DNA from: an uncultured Endomicrobiia bacterium
GTDB lineage: Bacteria > Elusimicrobiota > Endomicrobiia > Endomicrobiales > Endomicrobiaceae
Length of the DNA stretch: 64,000 nt
NCBI GenBank assembly: GCA_938040055.1
Contig: CALHWY010000015.1
Span: 1-64,000 of the forward strand
Direction: 5' to 3'
Shown here: one piece after another, positions 26,103-35,413 of the stretch
How positions within the stretch are numbered: position 1 is the first letter of the stretch
How the letters are laid out: the number at the start of each line of letters is the position of its first letter
Program-made: the position numbers and the translations under genes
The notes under the pieces: generated by a model
Database searches by the model: none
Seen by the model: the letters and a program-made list of their open reading frames with translations, nothing else
What the model was told of the DNA's origin: nothing

Positions 26103-27395
26103 TCAGCCGTTTTTCATTTCGCTTATCTGCGTCTGCGAACCTTTGTAAAAACCCCAGTGGGTAAAACCTATTTTTTTCAATTTGTCCAGCTGGCTTGAAA
26201 GATTCTTCTGTCTGTCAAAAACCGAAACGACCGGAAATTTGTTTCTCAGTCGCTCGCAATAAGCAAGGACTTCCGGATAATCATCATCTTTTGACGAGTA
26301 CATAAGCGCCGCTTTTTGTGCCGCTTTGATATTTTTTGCCTTATCTCCGGAAAAAAAAGCGTCGATTATCCTTTCAAAACCCAGAGAGAAACCGCAGGCC
26401 GAAACGTTCTGTCCGGAAAAAAGCCCTATCATATTATTATAACGGCCGCCGCCGCCAAAAGATATGCTGCCGTTTATTTCATTGACTTCATAGATAGTCC
26501 CGGTATAATAATCCATGCCGCGCACAAGCAGAGGATCAAACCTTATGTTAATATCCCCGAAAAGACTCTTGACCGAAGAGATAATAAAGGAAAGATTTTT
26601 ACAGGATTTCGCATAAATCTCGTCGGGATCTTTCATGCCGGAGGCGATATCGATATTTTCCGAGCCGTTTTTTAAAGATTCGAATTTATTTTTGATGCCA
26701 ACGAGAACCGGCTCGTCGAATTTTTTTTCTCTCAGTTCTTCTATGATTTCTTCCGGAGTTTTCTTATCCAGCTTGTCCAAAGCTATCAGAAAATCCCTGT
26801 ATCGCTCTTCGCCTTCAACGCCGCAGTCGGCGCCTATTTTTTTAAGTATCTGCCTGTCGTTTATCCTGACTTCAAAATTCTTTATTTTCAGCTCGCGCAA
26901 AGTTTTGCAAGTAACGTAAATCAATTCAATCTCACAGTTGGGCGAAGGGTCGCCGATTATATCTATATCGCATTGGGTAAACTGTCTGTAGCGGGATTTT
27001 TGCGGTCTTTCGGCTCTCCAGACATTTCCTATCTGGAAAACTTTAAACGGTTTAGGCAAATTATCCTTATAATGCGCGTAATAACGGGCGAGAGGAACGG
27101 TAAGATCGTAGCGCAGTCCGAAGTCGGCCAGCACGTTTTCTTCACTACCGCCTTTTTTAAGAACTTCCTCAAGTTCTTTCCCGCGCTTAAGTATTTTAAA
27201 AATCAGTTTTTCATTTTCCCCGCCTTTTTTTCCGGTAAGATTCTCAATTTTTTCAAGGCTCGGAGTCTCGATGGAATTAAATCCGTATTTTTTATAGTTT
27301 GAAATTATTATATCCGCCGCATTATCTCTTATTTCGGCGGCCGCAGGGTCTATATCGCGAGTTCCGGTTGCGGGTAAAAAATTTTCTTTTGCCAT
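26103..27395 (-). CDS. hisS: histidyl-tRNA synthetase
   Basis: 430 residues, normal length. Class II synthetase that charges tRNA-His in the cytoplasm. Seen: class II motif 1 region near residues 40-50 (GFNSIETPSLE), motif 2 (FQIGNVWRAERPQKSRYRQF, about 120-139), the histidine-binding signature LVRGMDYYTGTIYEV (about 290-304) and the motif 3 region CGFSLGFERI (about 335-344). A C-terminal anticodon-binding domain follows. RBS AGGG lies just before ATG 27395. It is last in a co-directional run, 30 bp after the DUF502 gene, and a strong terminator follows. Confidence 0.97.
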   Translation of the reverse strand: MAKENFLPATGTRDIDPAAAEIRDNAADIIISNYKKYGFNSIETPSLEKIENLTGKKGGENEKLIFKILKRGKELEEVLKKGGSEENVLADFGLRYDLTVPLARYYAHYKDNLPKPFKVFQIGNVWRAERPQKSRYRQFTQCDIDIIGDPSPNCEIELIYVTCKTLRELKIKNFEVRINDRQILKKIGADCGVEGEERYRDFLIALDKLDKKTPEEIIEELREKKFDEPVLVGIKNKFESLKNGSENIDIASGMKDPDEIYAKSCKNLSFIISSVKSLFGDINIRFDPLLVRGMDYYTGTIYEVNEINGSISFGGGGRYNNMIGLFSGQNVSACGFSLGFERIIDAFFSGDKAKNIKAAQKAALMYSSKDDDYPEVLAYCERLRNKFPVVSVFDRQKNLSSQLDKLKKIGFTHWGFYKGSQTQISEMKNG

Positions 27396-27425
27396 TTTCC
27401 CTAGCCTCTGTTTGCAGTGTATTCG

Positions 27426-28169
27426 TTAAAAAAGATTCTTTTTCAGATTGCCTTTCATTTCTTCTTCAGTCAGATCTTTCATTTTTCTTTTATTTTTGTC
27501 CAGACTTATCACGCCGATGGAAATGATAAACTGGAAAGCGTCTTCCAAGGAATAATCCGTGTATTTTATGTCCTTCTCCTTAAACATCAACAAAAAACCC
27601 GTGGTAGGATTGGGAGTAGTCGGCATAAAAGCGCATATATACTGTTCGCCGTCTATTTCCTGTTCTCCGGTAAGGAAAGCCACCGAATAACCGCCTTTGT
27701 TCGGGAAAGGAATGAGAATGACTTTTTTAAACCCTGAATTCTTTTCCTTTCCGAAAACAAAACGCACAAACTGCTTAGCAGCCGAATGAACGGTGCCCAG
27801 CAGAGGAACTTTTTCGATAAATTTTTCCAGCCAGTTTAAAATAGTTTTCCCGAAAACCCTGTTGGTGACAAAGCCGAGAAAGCATATGCTTGCCACGGCG
27901 ACCAGGAAACTTATAAGTTTTTGCAGCCTGAACACCCACACCCTGTCAGGCATAAACCAGTCAAGAATGGGGATAAGATAAGGAGCGGCGAAATTGCTTA
28001 TCCAGTTAAAAAGAACGGTGACTATAAAAAAGGTAAGCCATAAAGGAATGATGACGATCAAACCGGTTACCAGGTATTTTTTAAAAAGCACTTCAAGCTG
28101 CGATCGTAAAGTTTTTTTCTCTTGAAGCGCCGCTTTGGAGAGCCCCTTGGATTTTCTCTTATTTCCCAT
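27426..28169 (-). CDS. DUF502 family inner-membrane protein
   Basis: About 247 residues. DUF502 proteins are small two-helix membrane proteins of unknown function. Seen: a basic N-terminus, two hydrophobic helices (about residues 33-55 and 75-100), then a soluble part with the family pattern VPLLGTVHSAAKQ, KVILIPFPNKGGYSVAFLTG and MPTTPNPTTGFLLM. I chose ATG 28169, nine bases after GGGAAAGG. A TTG at 28175 is also in frame but too close to the RBS. The start overlaps the mutase gene by 11 bp, indicating translational coupling. Confidence 0.9.
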   Translation of the reverse strand: MGNKRKSKGLSKAALQEKKTLRSQLEVLFKKYLVTGLIVIIPLWLTFFIVTVLFNWISNFAAPYLIPILDWFMPDRVWVFRLQKLISFLVAVASICFLGFVTNRVFGKTILNWLEKFIEKVPLLGTVHSAAKQFVRFVFGKEKNSGFKKVILIPFPNKGGYSVAFLTGEQEIDGEQYICAFMPTTPNPTTGFLLMFKEKDIKYTDYSLEDAFQFIISIGVISLDKNKRKMKDLTEEEMKGNLKKNLF

Positions 28170-29580
28170 AAACAAAAGCCTTTCCCGCTTTTAAAAGTTT
28201 GTTCACTTTAGCCTGGGTGTCGGACTCCGCATAAACTCTTACGACCGGCTCGGTGCCGGAAAGCCTGAAGCCGATCCAGGTATTGGCGTCAAGAATGAAT
28301 TTATGTCCGTCAATGCCGATATTTTTTTGTATTTTCATTCCCGCAAAGCTCACGGGCGTTTTTTCTTTAAGAGTCTTTCTAAAAGCTTCCATTGTTTCAA
28401 GCGGAAGATGGAAATTAAGTCTCGCGGTCAAAACTTCTCCGGTCATCTTTTTGATGTCTTTAAGCATAGCCGTAACGGATTTTTTGTTCATCGCAACGGC
28501 CTCGGCCATTAAAAGACATGCCAGTATTCCATCTTTTTCCGGAATATGTCCTCTTATAGTAAGACCTCCGGATTCCTCTCCCCCTATAATAAATTCTTGC
28601 GGATTTTTTACCATAATATCGCCTATATATTTGAAACCCACCGGAGTCTCCATAACTTCCGCGCCTATTTTTGCGGCAAGTCTGTCAATCATATGGCTTG
28701 TCATCACGCTTCTGGCGGCTATGCCTTTCCAGCCTCTTGTCTTATTTAAATGATACAAAAGCACGGGAATGACCTGGTTGGGAGTGATAAAGTCTCCGTT
28801 GGAATCTATAATGCCGAACCTGTCTGCGTCTCCGTCAGTGGCGACTCCCAGCTTATAAGATTCTTTTTTAACCATTTGGAAAAGTTCGCCTATATTGCGC
28901 TCATTGGGCTCGGGCGCTCCGTTGCGGGCGAACATCGTATCCCTGTTTTTGTTAATCGTCTTATGCTTTATCCCCGCCTCGTCAAGCAAAGCGTCAAGAT
29001 AATCTCTGCCGGTGCCGTGCAAAACATCGGCGGCGACTTTCAGCCCGGCTTTTTTAAGAGCTTTAAAGTTAACGAGCTGTTTTATTCTTTTCATATAAGC
29101 ATTGCGCGGATCATGATTTTCTATAATTTTATTCTTTAAACCTTGCTCAAGCGGCATTGTTTTTACGTCTTTTATATTTATGGATGCGCAGTACTTCTCT
29201 ATTTTTTTCGTAGTCTCGGGAAGAGCGGGCCCGCCCCAGGAAGGAGAATATTTTATGCCGTTGTATTTATACGGATTATGGCTGGCCGTAAAATTGATTC
29301 CCCCGGCAAGTTTTGAGTTAATAATGTCAAAAGCTATGACCGGAGTCGGAGTGTCTCTTTTGCAAAGCAAAGCTTTTATTCCGTTGCCGGCTAAAACTTC
29401 AGCCGAAGCTTTAGCGAAATCTTCCGACATAAATCTTGTGTCATATCCTATTACCACCGAAGCCTTTTTATTCTCTTCTTTAATAAGCTTAGCCACAGCC
29501 TGGGTAACTATCCTTACATTATCATAAGTAAATTCCTCGGCGATAATACCCCGCCAGCCAGACGTTCCGAATTTAATCAT
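28159..29580 (-). CDS. phosphoglucomutase/phosphomannomutase
   Basis: 473 residues. Alpha-D-phosphohexomutase that moves phosphate between C1 and C6 of glucose or mannose in the cytoplasm. All four family motifs are intact: active serine loop TASHNPYKYNG (about 98-108), metal loop DGDADR (about 245-250), sugar-binding GEESGG (about 334-339) and phosphate-binding RLSGTEP (about 440-446). Substrate preference cannot be told from motifs. It lies between the fused guanylyltransferase and DUF502 genes, where it can supply the mutase step the fused enzyme seems unable to perform. Confidence 0.93.
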   Translation of the reverse strand: MIKFGTSGWRGIIAEEFTYDNVRIVTQAVAKLIKEENKKASVVIGYDTRFMSEDFAKASAEVLAGNGIKALLCKRDTPTPVIAFDIINSKLAGGINFTASHNPYKYNGIKYSPSWGGPALPETTKKIEKYCASINIKDVKTMPLEQGLKNKIIENHDPRNAYMKRIKQLVNFKALKKAGLKVAADVLHGTGRDYLDALLDEAGIKHKTINKNRDTMFARNGAPEPNERNIGELFQMVKKESYKLGVATDGDADRFGIIDSNGDFITPNQVIPVLLYHLNKTRGWKGIAARSVMTSHMIDRLAAKIGAEVMETPVGFKYIGDIMVKNPQEFIIGGEESGGLTIRGHIPEKDGILACLLMAEAVAMNKKSVTAMLKDIKKMTGEVLTARLNFHLPLETMEAFRKTLKEKTPVSFAGMKIQKNIGIDGHKFILDANTWIGFRLSGTEPVVRVYAESDTQAKVNKLLKAGKAFVYGK

Positions 29581-29780
29581 AAAACTTTTCCCCTATAAAT
29601 AATTTAAATACACCGACTGTTTTAAACTTTAACCCTCCGGCCGCGACGGCGTGCAAAAACCGGACGCCGCGGCATACGATATTGCCGGCATTGCATCCGA
29701 ACTCCGAATATCCGTCTGCCGGAAAATGCGATCCGGCGGCAAGGCGCGTATAAGCCGGACGAAAATGACGATATGCGTTT

Positions 29781-32279
29781 CTATTCCTGCCACTGCTTGA
29801 TTTTTTCCGTATACATCTCGACGAAACCGGACGCGGTCGATTTGTCTCTCGCCTCCGCCCAGATATGGAAAAAAGCTTCGTCCGGATCAGGCACCAAAAG
29901 CACCCATCCGTTATTAAAATATATTTTTACTCCGTCTATAAGCTCGGCTTTTTTGCCTTTTGCGTCTTCAATTGCCTTGCGCATCGCCTGCCCTTTTTTA
30001 TCCCAGGAACAGGGCACCGCTTTATGCAAAACTTCAAAAGAAGGAATTTCCCTGCTTATTCTGCTTAGAGAGAGATTTTCTTCCGAAAGCATTTCTATAA
30101 CTTTCCCTATAGCGTACATAGCGTCAAAAGCGTTCTGGAACTCCGGAAAAATAAAGCCTCCCATACAGTCGCCTATAAAAGTTACGTCTTTGTCATTGGC
30201 CGCATTCATGATATTTCTGGGGCTGGTAGCCGTTCTTTTTACTCTGATGCCGAATTTTGAGGCAAGCTCTTCTATGACGGAAGACGCGTTGACGGGCACA
30301 GCTATTACAACGTCTTTATGCGTTTTCATTACCAGATAAGCCACGATAAGCATGGCGAGATCGTCCGGAAGTATTTTACCCTTTTCATCCACGAGAAAAA
30401 GTTTTTCGGCTCCGGTGTCTATCAAGAAACCCGCATTCGATTTTAATGTCGTCACAATGTCCGAAAGCTGTCCGAGCGCGTTGGAGAACTCCTCCTGCGA
30501 TTTGGTGATTTTAGAGGAATTCGTAAAAGCGTTAAGCGCCACAACGTCGATATTGAGTTCTCCCAGTATGGCGGGAAAAATCATTGAAGCGGAAGAATAA
30601 GCATAGTCTATGACTATTTTTTGTTTTGAATTTTTTATTTTGTCTTTTTTTATCGTATTGAGATATCCCGTTTTATAATATTCGACGGCTCTGGGAGGCA
30701 CGGTTATTTCCCCGACATCGTCCATATTTGCGCGTTTAAAGTCTTCCCTGAAAAAAAGCTGCTCTATGGCTTTTTCCTGATTGAGAGAGATATCGCTTCC
30801 TTTGGAATTGAAAAACTTTATGTCGACCAGACGCGGATCATAAGGAGACTGCCTTATGTGAATGCCGCCCGCCTCGCCTTCATTTCCTATCTCATATCTT
30901 ACCACGGGAATCGGAGAGCTTCTGAGATCGCCCACTTTAACCCCGGCCGACAACAGTCCGGATATTATCCCCCTTTTTATCATCCTTGTGGCGCGGTGGT
31001 CGTCTCTTGAAGTCAGTATATACGCCCCGTTTCCGACATAAGCCCCGTAAGCGGAACCTATTTTAGCGGCAAACTCGGGGGTAATTTCTATATTCCCGAG
31101 CCCCGTTATGCCGTAAGCGTTAAACAAAGCCTTATTCCATTTTTCGCCCCAGACGAGACTGCTTGAAAGTATGGCTCCCGCCTCCACTATCTTATGCGGC
31201 CATATTCTAAGATTTGTCCTTATTATCGCGTCCGCTCCTATGCGGCATTCGTCGGCTATAATAGTGCCCACCTGAACAACGGCCCGGTCGCCTATTTTCG
31301 TAGAGTTTCCTATGACATCCTCTTTAAGCCTTGCCTCTGTTCCGACGGAAACATTTTCCCAAAGAATCGAACCGAGAACCTCGGCTCCGGCGCCTATTCT
31401 TACATTGGAGCCTATAACCGAGCGGGATATTCTGGCCCCGTCCTCTACGACGACATTGTCCCCGAGAAGCACCTGCCCGTCGACTTCAACGTTCTCGCCT
31501 ATAACCGCATTTTTGCCGGCGAGAATTTCTTTTCCCCCGACATTTATTTTCTTGCCTGCAAGATTTATCTTTACTTTGCCGTCAAGTATATCGTACTGCG
31601 CCAGCCTGTATTCATCGTGATTTCCTATGTCTTTCCAGTACCCCTCCGCTATGTATCCGAACAAACCTTTTCCTTCCCTTAAAAGCAGAGGATAGAGATC
31701 TTTTGAAAAATCGAAAGATTTATCTTCCGGAATATAATTAAACACTTCGGGTTCAAGTATATATATGCCGGTATTTATGGTGTCGGAAAAAACTTCGCCC
31801 CAGGAAGGTTTTTCGAGAAATCTTTCCACTTTGCCGTCTTTGTCGGTGATAACAACGCCGAACTGCAAAGGATTGCTTACTCTGGTAAGCACCATTGTGG
31901 CGACGGCTTTTTTCTTTTTATGGTATTCTATCGCTTTCGAGAGATCAAAATCCGTCAGAACGTCTCCCGATATAACTATGAAAGTGTCATTTATGTTTTT
32001 TTGCGCGTATTTAACGCTACCGGCCGTGCCGAGGTCGGATTCGGGGCGAAGATACTTTATATTTACGCCGAAACTTTCCCCGTCTTTAAAATAATCCGTT
32101 ATTATTTCCGGCTGGTAATACAGCATCATCGTCATGTCTTTGAAATTATGCTGTTTGAGAAGATCTATGATGTGACAAAGCATCGGTTTGTTAGCCATCG
32201 GCGCCATAGGTTTGGGGATGCTGCATGTGATAGGTCTTAATCTTGTGCCAAATCCGCCTGCCATAATAACAGCCTGCAT
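29781..32279 (-). CDS. mannose-1-phosphate guanylyltransferase fused to a degenerate phosphomannomutase domain
   Basis: 832 residues. Domain order: nucleotidyltransferase 1-235 (MAGGFGTRLRPITCSIPKPM signature, acceptor-site residues GDVLTDFDL); left-handed beta-helix hexapeptide repeats about 250-380; a phosphohexomutase-like domain from about 390 to the end. In the mutase part the serine loop reads IHIRQSPYDP rather than TASHNP, and the expected DGDADR position reads GDCMGG. The mutase half is therefore probably not catalytic. Such fusions occur in several phyla. Likely role: NDP-mannose (or related NDP-sugar) synthesis for envelope glycans, with the mutase-like half structural or regulatory. 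RBS GAGAGGTG lies before the ATG. Confidence 0.88.
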   Translation of the reverse strand: MQAVIMAGGFGTRLRPITCSIPKPMAPMANKPMLCHIIDLLKQHNFKDMTMMLYYQPEIITDYFKDGESFGVNIKYLRPESDLGTAGSVKYAQKNINDTFIVISGDVLTDFDLSKAIEYHKKKKAVATMVLTRVSNPLQFGVVITDKDGKVERFLEKPSWGEVFSDTINTGIYILEPEVFNYIPEDKSFDFSKDLYPLLLREGKGLFGYIAEGYWKDIGNHDEYRLAQYDILDGKVKINLAGKKINVGGKEILAGKNAVIGENVEVDGQVLLGDNVVVEDGARISRSVIGSNVRIGAGAEVLGSILWENVSVGTEARLKEDVIGNSTKIGDRAVVQVGTIIADECRIGADAIIRTNLRIWPHKIVEAGAILSSSLVWGEKWNKALFNAYGITGLGNIEITPEFAAKIGSAYGAYVGNGAYILTSRDDHRATRMIKRGIISGLLSAGVKVGDLRSSPIPVVRYEIGNEGEAGGIHIRQSPYDPRLVDIKFFNSKGSDISLNQEKAIEQLFFREDFKRANMDDVGEITVPPRAVEYYKTGYLNTIKKDKIKNSKQKIVIDYAYSSASMIFPAILGELNIDVVALNAFTNSSKITKSQEEFSNALGQLSDIVTTLKSNAGFLIDTGAEKLFLVDEKGKILPDDLAMLIVAYLVMKTHKDVVIAVPVNASSVIEELASKFGIRVKRTATSPRNIMNAANDKDVTFIGDCMGGFIFPEFQNAFDAMYAIGKVIEMLSEENLSLSRISREIPSFEVLHKAVPCSWDKKGQAMRKAIEDAKGKKAELIDGVKIYFNNGWVLLVPDPDEAFFHIWAEARDKSTASGFVEMYTEKIKQWQE

Positions 32280-32336
32280 AACGCACCTCTCTTTTGCAAA
32301 TTTTTTTAATTTTGTGGAAATTTTAAAATTTACTGA

Positions 32337-32342
32337 ATTATA
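32337..32342 (-). promoter_or_regulatory. probable -10 element of the guanylyltransferase-hisS operon
   Basis: A perfect TATAAT on the minus strand 58 bp upstream of the start, within an AT-rich gap. Only a weak -35 (GGTTAA-like) is visible at the right distance, so the promoter is likely but not certain. Confidence 0.45.
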
Positions 32343-32416
32343 AGGCGATTTTACTAAATTTAACCTTTAAAATCAAAAATGCCGCCTATTTTTTTTCAGT
32401 AGCGCCCATTGTTGTT

Positions 32417-32445
32417 TTGACACATTCTTTATTTTAAAATATAAT
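32417..32445 (+). promoter_or_regulatory. consensus sigma70 promoter of the PBP1A gene
   Basis: TTGACA at 32417-32422 and TATAAT at 32440-32445 with a 17-bp spacer, a perfect match. The predicted start near 32452 leaves a leader of about 26 bases before the RBS GGGAG and ATG 32478. Confidence 0.88.
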
Positions 32446-32477
32446 CAACTCTATATGCCGCGCAACGGGAGATATCA

Positions 32478-34595
32478 ATGAAAAAAAATAATATATTCGC
32501 GAAGATTTTTTTCTTGTTTTTTGCAGTAGCGCTTCCTTTATTCATACTTGTCTGCGGAAAAATTCTCCAAAAAATGGCCGAAGATCTTCCTTCCATAAGC
32601 CAGCTCGAAAATTATACGCCGAATCTTTCGACGAAGATTTATGACAAAGACAACAATCTGATAGCGGAACTTTTCACGGAAAGAAGAATGCTTGTGCCGA
32701 TAAATGAAATTCCGGCGGATTTGCAGAATGCTTTTATAGCTATAGAGGACAGAAATTTCTTTTATCACTGGGGAGTTTACACAAAAGGCATTCTCCGCGC
32801 GCTGGCAAAAGCGGCCCTGAAAAGAAGAGTAAGAGAAGGCGGTTCCACCATAACCCAGCAGCTTGCAAAAACCATATTTTTAACGCCGGAAAGAACCGTA
32901 AAACGAAAAATAAAAGAAGTTCTGCTCACGATTCAGCTTGAAAAAGACTACTCAAAAGACGAAATTTTGCAGTTTTACATCAACCAGATATATTTCGGCA
33001 GCGGAGCTTACGGAGCGCAGGCGGCGGCCAGAATATATTTCAATAAAAATGTTGAAGAGCTCAATCTTGCGGAATGCGCCACCCTCGCCGCCATGCCGAA
33101 AGCGCCGAATTATTACAATCCTTTCAAAAATGCCCAAGCTTCCGAAACAAGAAGAAATCTTGTTCTCGCTAAGATGAGACGGCAGGGCTATATAACTCCG
33201 CAACAGGAAAAGGAAGCACTTGCCCAGCCTCTTCCGGTCAAAGAAGACAAACCCAAAGAACAGACCGGTCATTATTTCGTGGAATTTTTAAGGATAATGC
33301 TTGAACCTAAATACGGCACTAATGTTTTATTCAAAAGCGGACTTTCCATTTACACGACTTTAGACATGCAGGCTCAGACGGCGGCGGAAAAAGCGCTTGA
33401 AAGCGAACTTGAAAAATTCGACGAGCAGAAAATAAAAAGTTTTGAAAAAGAGGGAAAAGAGCCCGTAAAAGTGCAGGGAGCGCTTATAGCTATCGATATA
33501 AAAACCGGCGCTATAAGAGCAATGGTAGGCGGAAGAAATTTTAAAGAATCGCAGTTTAACAGGGCAATCCAGGCGAAACGGCAGCCGGGTTCCGCCTTTA
33601 AGCCTTTTGTTTACCTTGCCGCCGTTGAAGCCGGACTTACCGCAGCGACGCTTCTTGAGGATGAACCTTTGGTGTTTGTTTACAGCGGAGCGGACTGGGA
33701 GCTTGTTTCAAGAGATATAAAAACTCTTGAAGATATAGCGGAACAAATACCCGAAGAAGATTTGGTAGACGTGCAAAAGGTATGGACTCCGGTAAATTAC
33801 GGAGGGAAATACAGAGGTCCGGTATCGCTGAGAACGGCACTGGCTTTATCAATAAATACATGCGCCATACAGACTATAATGCAGATTACCCCGAAAAAAG
33901 TCATCCAGGCTGTCAGAAATCTGGGAATAACCACGCCTATGTCGAACTCGTTCGCTTTGGCTCTCGGCTCAAGCGACGTAACCTTACAGGAAATGGTCTC
34001 CGCTTATTCGACCTTTGCTTCTGGCGGCGTAAAAACGACTCCGTACGTTATCACAAAAATTACGGACAAAGACGGAAGAATACTTGAGCAAAATCTTCCC
34101 AAACAGGAAGAAGTGCTGTCTTCGCAAATATGTTTTGTTATGACGAACATGCTTAAATCGGTGGTTGAAAGAGGCAGCGGCTGGCATGCGAGATATCTCA
34201 ACAGACCGTGCGCGGGAAAAACCGGAACGACAAATGAAGGAAGCGATGTTTGGTTTGTGGGATACACGCCGCAGCTCGCAGCCGGAGTATGGATCGGTTA
34301 TGACGACCGCTCGATTTCTCTGGGTGACAAAGTGACAGGCGGAAATCTTGCCTGCCCGATATGGACGAAATTTATGAAAGAGGCGCTTGCGGGAAAACCC
34401 ATAGTGGAATTCAGCCAGCCCGACAATATAGACTGGGCTCTCATAGACCCGCAGACAGGACTTCTGGCGCTAAGCAAAACCCCCGGAGCCTATCTGGAAG
34501 CATTTATAAAAGGCACCGCCCCCAAACAATATTCCGACCAGTTCATTCCCGATTCGCAAAGATTGGATCTTACGATAGAGGAAGAGGGATTTTAG
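32478..34595 (+). CDS. penicillin-binding protein 1A (bifunctional transglycosylase/transpeptidase)
   Basis: 705 residues. Polymerises and cross-links peptidoglycan in the periplasm. Seen: an N-terminal anchor helix (about 8-29); a GT51 transglycosylase domain with EDRNFFYHWG (catalytic Glu near 91) and GGSTITQQLAK (about 120-130); a linker; then a transpeptidase domain with SxxK (SAFK near 374), SxN (SIN near 459) and KTG (KTGTTNEG near 581). Length fits PBP1A. It is divergent from the guanylyltransferase operon and carries its own consensus promoter. Confidence 0.96.
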   Translation: MKKNNIFAKIFFLFFAVALPLFILVCGKILQKMAEDLPSISQLENYTPNLSTKIYDKDNNLIAELFTERRMLVPINEIPADLQNAFIAIEDRNFFYHWGVYTKGILRALAKAALKRRVREGGSTITQQLAKTIFLTPERTVKRKIKEVLLTIQLEKDYSKDEILQFYINQIYFGSGAYGAQAAARIYFNKNVEELNLAECATLAAMPKAPNYYNPFKNAQASETRRNLVLAKMRRQGYITPQQEKEALAQPLPVKEDKPKEQTGHYFVEFLRIMLEPKYGTNVLFKSGLSIYTTLDMQAQTAAEKALESELEKFDEQKIKSFEKEGKEPVKVQGALIAIDIKTGAIRAMVGGRNFKESQFNRAIQAKRQPGSAFKPFVYLAAVEAGLTAATLLEDEPLVFVYSGADWELVSRDIKTLEDIAEQIPEEDLVDVQKVWTPVNYGGKYRGPVSLRTALALSINTCAIQTIMQITPKKVIQAVRNLGITTPMSNSFALALGSSDVTLQEMVSAYSTFASGGVKTTPYVITKITDKDGRILEQNLPKQEEVLSSQICFVMTNMLKSVVERGSGWHARYLNRPCAGKTGTTNEGSDVWFVGYTPQLAAGVWIGYDDRSISLGDKVTGGNLACPIWTKFMKEALAGKPIVEFSQPDNIDWALIDPQTGLLALSKTPGAYLEAFIKGTAPKQYSDQFIPDSQRLDLTIEEEGF

Positions 34596-34980
34596 TTTTT
34601 TCCCTGATTTCGTATCCGGTAACGCCCGAATGTATGTTATAGCTTACATAAAGCTCCGTCCCTTTAAAAAAACCGCCGGGACATTTGGAACGCAGTTTTA
34701 GCTCTTCGCCGTAGCTTTGTATGCTCATAAGAGTAAAATATTTATTTGCTTTCAAATCCACAGACAGAGCCGGACTGCCGGACCCTTCTTCAACGACGGC
34801 AAATCCGCCGCGCAGTTCAAAATATTCTCTCTCCGCTTTAACTATGGCGCCGGCGACAAAGCCGGCTTCCGAAAACATTTCGATTCTCAATCTTTTAAGA
34901 TAAACAAAAAACGCCGAAGCCGTAAAAAGGAAAAAAAACGAAACGATTACAGCGATTTGTTTTTTATTTGATATTCTCAT
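34570..34980 (-). CDS. hypothetical membrane-anchored protein
   Basis: 136 residues, family not recognised. An N-terminal hydrophobic helix (about 9-28) after a short basic stretch indicates a signal anchor, and the rest looks like a small beta-rich periplasmic domain. Convergent with the PBP1A gene and overlapping its 3' end by 26 bp, which is unusual but possible. A GGCGG lies before the ATG. Real gene probable, function unknown. Confidence 0.6.
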   Translation of the reverse strand: MRISNKKQIAVIVSFFFLFTASAFFVYLKRLRIEMFSEAGFVAGAIVKAEREYFELRGGFAVVEEGSGSPALSVDLKANKYFTLMSIQSYGEELKLRSKCPGGFFKGTELYVSYNIHSGVTGYEIREKTKIPLPLS

Positions 34981-35105
34981 TTTTCCGCCGCCGAAATTAA
35001 AGAAGAAAACAAAATCCCAAAGGAATCCGTTTTAAACGCCGGCTATTTTTTCTCGGTGCCGAACATTTCTCAAAACCGGCCCTTTGCATAACAAATACTC
35101 CCGGA

Positions 35106-35333
35106 ACAAAAAAAGCTTTTTTGCAACAAAGTCCCGTCGGGACAAAATTATTTTGCGACAAAGCCGCTTTGGAACAAAGTTCTTTTGGAGCAAGATTCCT
35201 TTAAGGCAAAACGCCTTCGGGGCAAAGTTCCTTCCGGAGAAAGCTTTTTTTGCAATAAAGTCCCCCAAAGACGAAGTTTCTTTTCGACAAAGCTCTTTAG
35301 AAGCGAAGAGCATTTCAACAAAGCGTTTTAGCG
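35106..35333. repeat. degenerate 16-bp tandem repeat array, about 13 units
   Basis: Units follow RCAAAGTTCYTTYGGR and begin at 35126, 35142, 35158, 35174, 35190, 35206, 35222 and 35238, exactly 16 bp apart. Further units start at about 35255, 35271, 35287, 35303 and 35318, and one lies upstream at 35106. Many units are themselves small dyads, such as GTCCC..GGGAC. 16 is not a multiple of three, so the reading frames that cross the array are not taken as genes. Confidence 0.85.
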
Positions 35334-35413
35334 CAGATCCCAAATAATGTTTTTCCGGTCATCTCCGGGCACCCGGCGCCGTATATTAAAATTCCAAAAG
35401 CGCAGACTTTTTA

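Noticed and set aside
35032..35343. Frames of about 90-100 codons on both strands across the 16-bp array
   Set aside because: They arise from the repeat itself; a 16-bp period shifts the frame each unit and there is no RBS.
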